NCBI GenBank assembly: GCA_903898725.1
Contig: CAIUGQ010000433.1
Coordinates: forward strand, 1-8,287
DNA length: 8,287 nucleotides
DNA from: an uncultured Burkholderiales bacterium
GTDB taxonomy: Bacteria > Pseudomonadota > Gammaproteobacteria > Burkholderiales > Burkholderiaceae_E
Direction: 5' to 3'
Under the pieces are notes generated by a model that searched no databases, was not told where the DNA came from, and saw nothing but the letters and a program-made list of their open reading frames with translations. The position numbers and the translations under genes were made by a program. This document shows positions 6,483 through 8,287 of the stretch, piece after piece. Within the stretch, counting starts at the first letter, position 1; each line of letters opens with the position of its first letter.

Positions 6483-7120
6483 GCGACATCCAGGCCGTCA
6501 TCTGGGACTTCGGCGGCGTGATCTCGTCGAGCCCCTTCGAGGCGTTCGCGCGCTACGAGGCCGCCCGCGGCCTGCCCGCGAACTTCCTGCGCACCGTCAA
6601 CGCGACCAACCCGCACGACAACGCGTGGGCGAAGCTCGAGCGCAGCGAGTTCGGGGTCGAGGCCTTCGACGAGGCCTTCGCCGTCGAGAGCCGTGCGCTC
6701 GGGCACGAGGTGCGCGGGGCCGACGTGCTGCCGCTGCTGGCCGGCGAGATCCGGCCCGAGATGGTCGAGGCGCTGCGCCGCATCGGCGCGCGCATGAAGA
6801 CCGGCTGCATCACCAACAACTTCACGGCGATGGGGGCGAGCCCGATGGGCGGCCTCTACAAGGCCGAGATCATGGGCCTGTTCCATCACGTGATCGAGAG
6901 CGCCAAGGCCGGGGTGCGCAAGCCCGACCCGCGGATCTACACGATGATGACCGACGCCCTCGGCGTGGAGGCAGCGCGCTGCGTGTACCTCGACGACCTC
7001 GGCATCAACCTCAAGCCGGCACGCGAGCTCGGGATGCGCACGATCAAGGTCGGCGAGGCGGCGCCCGCGCTGGCCGAGCTCGAGCGGCACGTGGGCTTCG
7101 CGCTGGGGCCGTCGGCATGA
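6479..7120 (+). CDS. HAD-superfamily phosphatase/hydrolase, soluble-epoxide-hydrolase N-domain type
   Basis: A 213-residue HAD hydrolase with all four motifs. Motif I is WDFGGVI (nucleophile D10), motif II is T112 in CITNN, motif III is K148 in GVRKPDPRIY, and motif IV is D172/D173 in YLDDLGINLKPARELGM. Motif IV plus the tail (LAELERHVGFAL) closely resembles the N-terminal phosphatase domain of mammalian soluble epoxide hydrolase and the HAD domain of ACAD10, as I recall them. The residue two after the nucleophile is Gly (D-F-G), not the usual acid/base Asp. D-x-G is seen in this subgroup, so activity may be slow or of a different kind rather than lost. The cap region (about 17-95) carries NATNPHDNAWAKLE, typical of the subgroup. 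The ATG overlaps the monooxygenase stop, with GGGAG 11 bases upstream; the stop overlaps the rhodanese start. The substrate is unknown. Confidence 0.9.
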   Translation: MSDIQAVIWDFGGVISSSPFEAFARYEAARGLPANFLRTVNATNPHDNAWAKLERSEFGVEAFDEAFAVESRALGHEVRGADVLPLLAGEIRPEMVEALRRIGARMKTGCITNNFTAMGASPMGGLYKAEIMGLFHHVIESAKAGVRKPDPRIYTMMTDALGVEAARCVYLDDLGINLKPARELGMRTIKVGEAAPALAELERHVGFALGPSA

Positions 7121-7533
7121 AGGACCTGAGCCCGCGGGACGCCTACGCCTACCTGAGCGCGACCCCGGACGCCGTCTTCATCGACTGCCGCAGCGAGGCG
7201 GAGTACTTCCTGGTCGGCCATCCGGTCGTCGAGCACGAGGGCGCCGAGCCGACGCGCCCGCACCACGTCTGGTGGGCCGACGAGCTGCGGCTCGAGATGA
7301 ACGAGCGCTTCGTCGAGGACGTCGCGCAGGTGGCCGGACCGAAGGATCGGCCGGTCGTGCTGATCTGCCGCTCGGGGCGACGCTCGGTCAGCGCCGCGAA
7401 GGCACTCGAGGCGGCCGGCTGGACCGAGGTCTACAACGTGCTGGAAGGCTTCGAGGGCCCGCTGGACGACCGCGACCGCCGCGGCACCCTGGGCGGGTGG
7501 CGGGTGGCCGGACTGCCCTGGGAACAGCTCTAG
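7117..7533 (+). CDS. Single-domain rhodanese-like protein
   Basis: A 138-residue rhodanese-fold protein. It begins with the usual helix (LSPRDAYAYL) and FIDCRSEAEY (21-30), and has the active-site loop CRSGRRS with catalytic C84, followed by the helix SAAKALEAAG and the closing YNVLEGFEGP. The catalytic Cys is intact and the six-residue loop fits sulfurtransferases acting on thiosulfate or persulfides rather than phosphatases. No signal peptide is visible, so it is cytoplasmic. It is the last gene of the rightward cluster: its ATG overlaps the HAD stop as ATGA with no strong Shine-Dalgarno, so it is probably translated by coupling. Its part in an aromatic-degradation operon is unclear. Repair or supply of sulfur for the Rieske cluster is one speculation; a plain genomic passenger is another. 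Confidence 0.9.
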   Translation: MKDLSPRDAYAYLSATPDAVFIDCRSEAEYFLVGHPVVEHEGAEPTRPHHVWWADELRLEMNERFVEDVAQVAGPKDRPVVLICRSGRRSVSAAKALEAAGWTEVYNVLEGFEGPLDDRDRRGTLGGWRVAGLPWEQL

Positions 7534-7564
7534 ACGCGGCCGCTCGCGATGCGCTCGCCGCGGC

Positions 7565-7816
7565 TCAGTGCAGCACCAGCGGCTGCTGCATCAGTCCCTC
7601 GAAACCGCTGAGGAAGTCGTCGACCTCCTCGATCGAGGGTTCGGTCGAGATCAGCTGGGTGACGTCGAAGCGGAACTTCTCGGCCAGCACGCCGCCGAGG
7701 AAGATCTCGCGCTTGGCGGTCTTGTCCATGATCTCGTAGCCACCCCCGAAAGGCTCTCCCTCCGCGGACTTGAACTCCACGACGCAGTAGTTGGGGCTGT
7801 TGTAGATCATGTTCAT
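7565..7816 (-). CDS. DUF3567-family small protein (Burkholderiales hypothetical)
   Basis: An 83-residue protein that starts MNMIYNSPNYCVVEF and contains GGYEIMDKTAKREIFLGG, an acidic SIEEVDDFL stretch and the end QQPLVLH. This pattern matches the DUF3567 family as I remember it, a short conserved protein of unknown function seen almost only in Burkholderiales. No signal peptide or membrane segment is visible. The start ATG at 7816-7814 is chosen because the family begins with M-x-MIYNSPNYCVVEF and because GAGG lies 9 bases upstream; the open frame continues to about 8095, but that part runs through the leader and the neighbouring gene. It converges on the rhodanese gene with 31 bases between stops. 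It is preceded by a probable CobW-type GTPase gene on the same strand. The function is unknown and probably unrelated to the catabolic cluster. Confidence 0.85.
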   Translation of the reverse strand: MNMIYNSPNYCVVEFKSAEGEPFGGGYEIMDKTAKREIFLGGVLAEKFRFDVTQLISTEPSIEEVDDFLSGFEGLMQQPLVLH

Positions 7817-7825
7817 CGAGCGGAA

Positions 7826-7829
7826 CCTC
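7826..7829 (-). promoter_or_regulatory. Ribosome binding site of the DUF3567 gene
   Basis: The minus strand reads GAGG with a 9-base spacer to the ATG at 7816. It supports the short 83-residue start over any upstream extension. Confidence 0.55.
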
Positions 7830-7846
7830 GCTGGGGACGACGCAAG

Positions 7847-7930
7847 GTTGGACGAGCCAACGGCATGGGCGAAGCGCCCACAGACAGTCGTGCGGCACCG
7901 ACCGACAGGCGTCGAAGGCAGGACACCTTC
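7847..7930. repeat. Three small inverted repeats in the leader of the DUF3567 gene
   Basis: Within the 131-base gap between the CobW-like stop and the DUF3567 start are GTTGG-5 nt-CCAAC (7847-7861), TGGGCG-AAG-CGCCCA (7866-7880, a perfect 6-bp stem with a 3-base loop) and GAAGG-7 nt-CCTTC (7914-7930). None is followed by a T tract on either strand, so they are not standard intrinsic terminators. They may form a structured 5' leader or protein-binding sites. Confidence 0.4.
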
Positions 7931-7947
7931 CGTCGGGTCTCCGCCAC

Positions 7948-8287
7948 TCATCCTTTCGAGACGGCCGCCCGCAGTGCGATATCGACCACTTGGGGGTCGA
8001 TCGACCCGTTTGCAAGCAGCTCGACCCGGCTGTCCGTGCGCCAGGCCGTCTCCTGCCAGTCGCTGCGACCGTCGACCCACTGCCACGCATACCACGCCCG
8101 TTCGGTCCTGAAGACCCCCTTGCCGCGCAGCAGGCCGGCGGCCTGGAGCGGACCGTCCGGGGCCACCAGCGCCTCGAGCGCGGCCTGCAGGGCCGGACGG
8201 TCGAACAGCGTGGCGGGCGGCCAGCGGCCGGCCGCGGAGCGGGCGGTGGGGGCGGTGGCGCGGCCGGACGCGGCCCCGCGGCGCGCC
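7948..8287 (-). CDS. C-terminal part of a probable CobW/P47K-family GTP-binding protein, cut by window edge
   Basis: The open frame enters from the right edge and ends with TGA at 7950-7948, giving 112 visible residues. The segment LFDRPALQAALEALV followed by LLRGKGVFRTERAWYAWQW and TAWRTDSRVELLA resembles the C-terminal domain of CobW-type G3E GTPases, in which an R-x-KG element leads into a beta-rich region. The GTPase domain itself (Walker A, Cys-rich metal site) would lie outside the window, so this call is tentative. An Ala/Arg/Thr-rich stretch precedes the conserved part. A GTG at 8166-8164 is in frame but internal, because conserved-looking sequence continues upstream of it. If correct, the protein would be a zinc or cobalt metallochaperone-like GTPase. 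It lies 131 bases upstream of the DUF3567 gene on the same strand. Confidence 0.55.
   Translation of the reverse strand, partial: ARRGAASGRATAPTARSAAGRWPPATLFDRPALQAALEALVAPDGPLQAAGLLRGKGVFRTERAWYAWQWVDGRSDWQETAWRTDSRVELLANGSIDPQVVDIALRAAVSKG

Noticed and set aside
7535..7562. Inverted repeat CGCGGC...GCCGCG between the convergent stops, as a bidirectional terminator
   Set aside because: The arms are only 6 bp, separated by 16 bases, with no T tract on either side. The repeat is likely a product of GC-rich sequence.
7817..8095. An N-terminal extension of the DUF3567 frame
   Set aside because: It overlaps the CobW-like gene and the leader and lacks family resemblance. The conserved start and a GAGG site fit the 83-residue form.
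8164..8166. GTG at 8166 as the start of a 72-residue minus-strand gene
   Set aside because: The frame stays open to the window edge, and a plausible CobW-like C-terminal segment (LFDRPALQAALEALV) lies upstream of it. The GTG is therefore internal.
1..8287. Mobile elements, CRISPR arrays, defence genes or RNA genes
   Set aside because: No transposase, integrase, regular repeat-spacer pattern, toxin-antitoxin pair or tRNA-like fold was seen. The window is a catabolic gene region.

Overview
The window is very GC-rich (over 70% by eye), fully coding on one strand or the other, and has no gene-free stretch above about 135 bases. It looks like a chromosomal segment of a betaproteobacterium, most likely Burkholderiales. 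The best pointer is the 83-residue DUF3567-type protein at 7565-7816, a family I know mainly from that order; the GC content, codon use and protocatechuate (pca) genes agree. I see no mobile element, tRNA, rRNA, CRISPR array or phage gene.

Layout. (1) Minus strand, 2302 to 1: a phthalate-dioxygenase-type Rieske oxygenase followed, through a 4-base ATGA overlap, by a glutamine-synthetase-like gene that runs off the left edge. (2) A 127-base divergent intergenic region at 2303-2429 holds a perfect 13-bp palindrome. (3) Plus strand, 2430-7533: pcaB, a fused pcaD-pcaC gene, a PhzS-like flavin monooxygenase, a HAD phosphatase of the soluble-epoxide-hydrolase-N-domain type and a single-domain rhodanese. 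From the fused gene onward, neighbouring frames touch or overlap with ATGA junctions. A possible extended -10 promoter lies before pcaDC. (4) Minus strand, right end: the 3' end of a probable CobW-type GTPase gene, a 131-base gap with three small inverted repeats, and the DUF3567 gene. This last pair converges on the rhodanese gene with only 31 bases between stop codons.

How the genes may work together. PcaB, PcaD and PcaC perform three consecutive steps of the protocatechuate branch of the beta-ketoadipate pathway, from 3-carboxy-cis,cis-muconate to 3-oxoadipate. The divergent pair (glutamine-synthetase-like ligase plus Rieske oxygenase) resembles aromatic-amine degradation, in which the amine is gamma-glutamylated before dioxygenation. 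A reasonable hypothesis is that the pair turns an aminated aromatic acid into protocatechuate, which the pca enzymes then degrade. The flavin monooxygenase, HAD phosphatase and rhodanese are not classical pca genes. Their tight coupling suggests a role in the same catabolic unit, but their substrates cannot be read from the sequence. The ring-cleavage enzyme (pcaGH), the CoA steps (pcaIJ, pcaF), a Rieske reductase and a dedicated regulator are not in the window.
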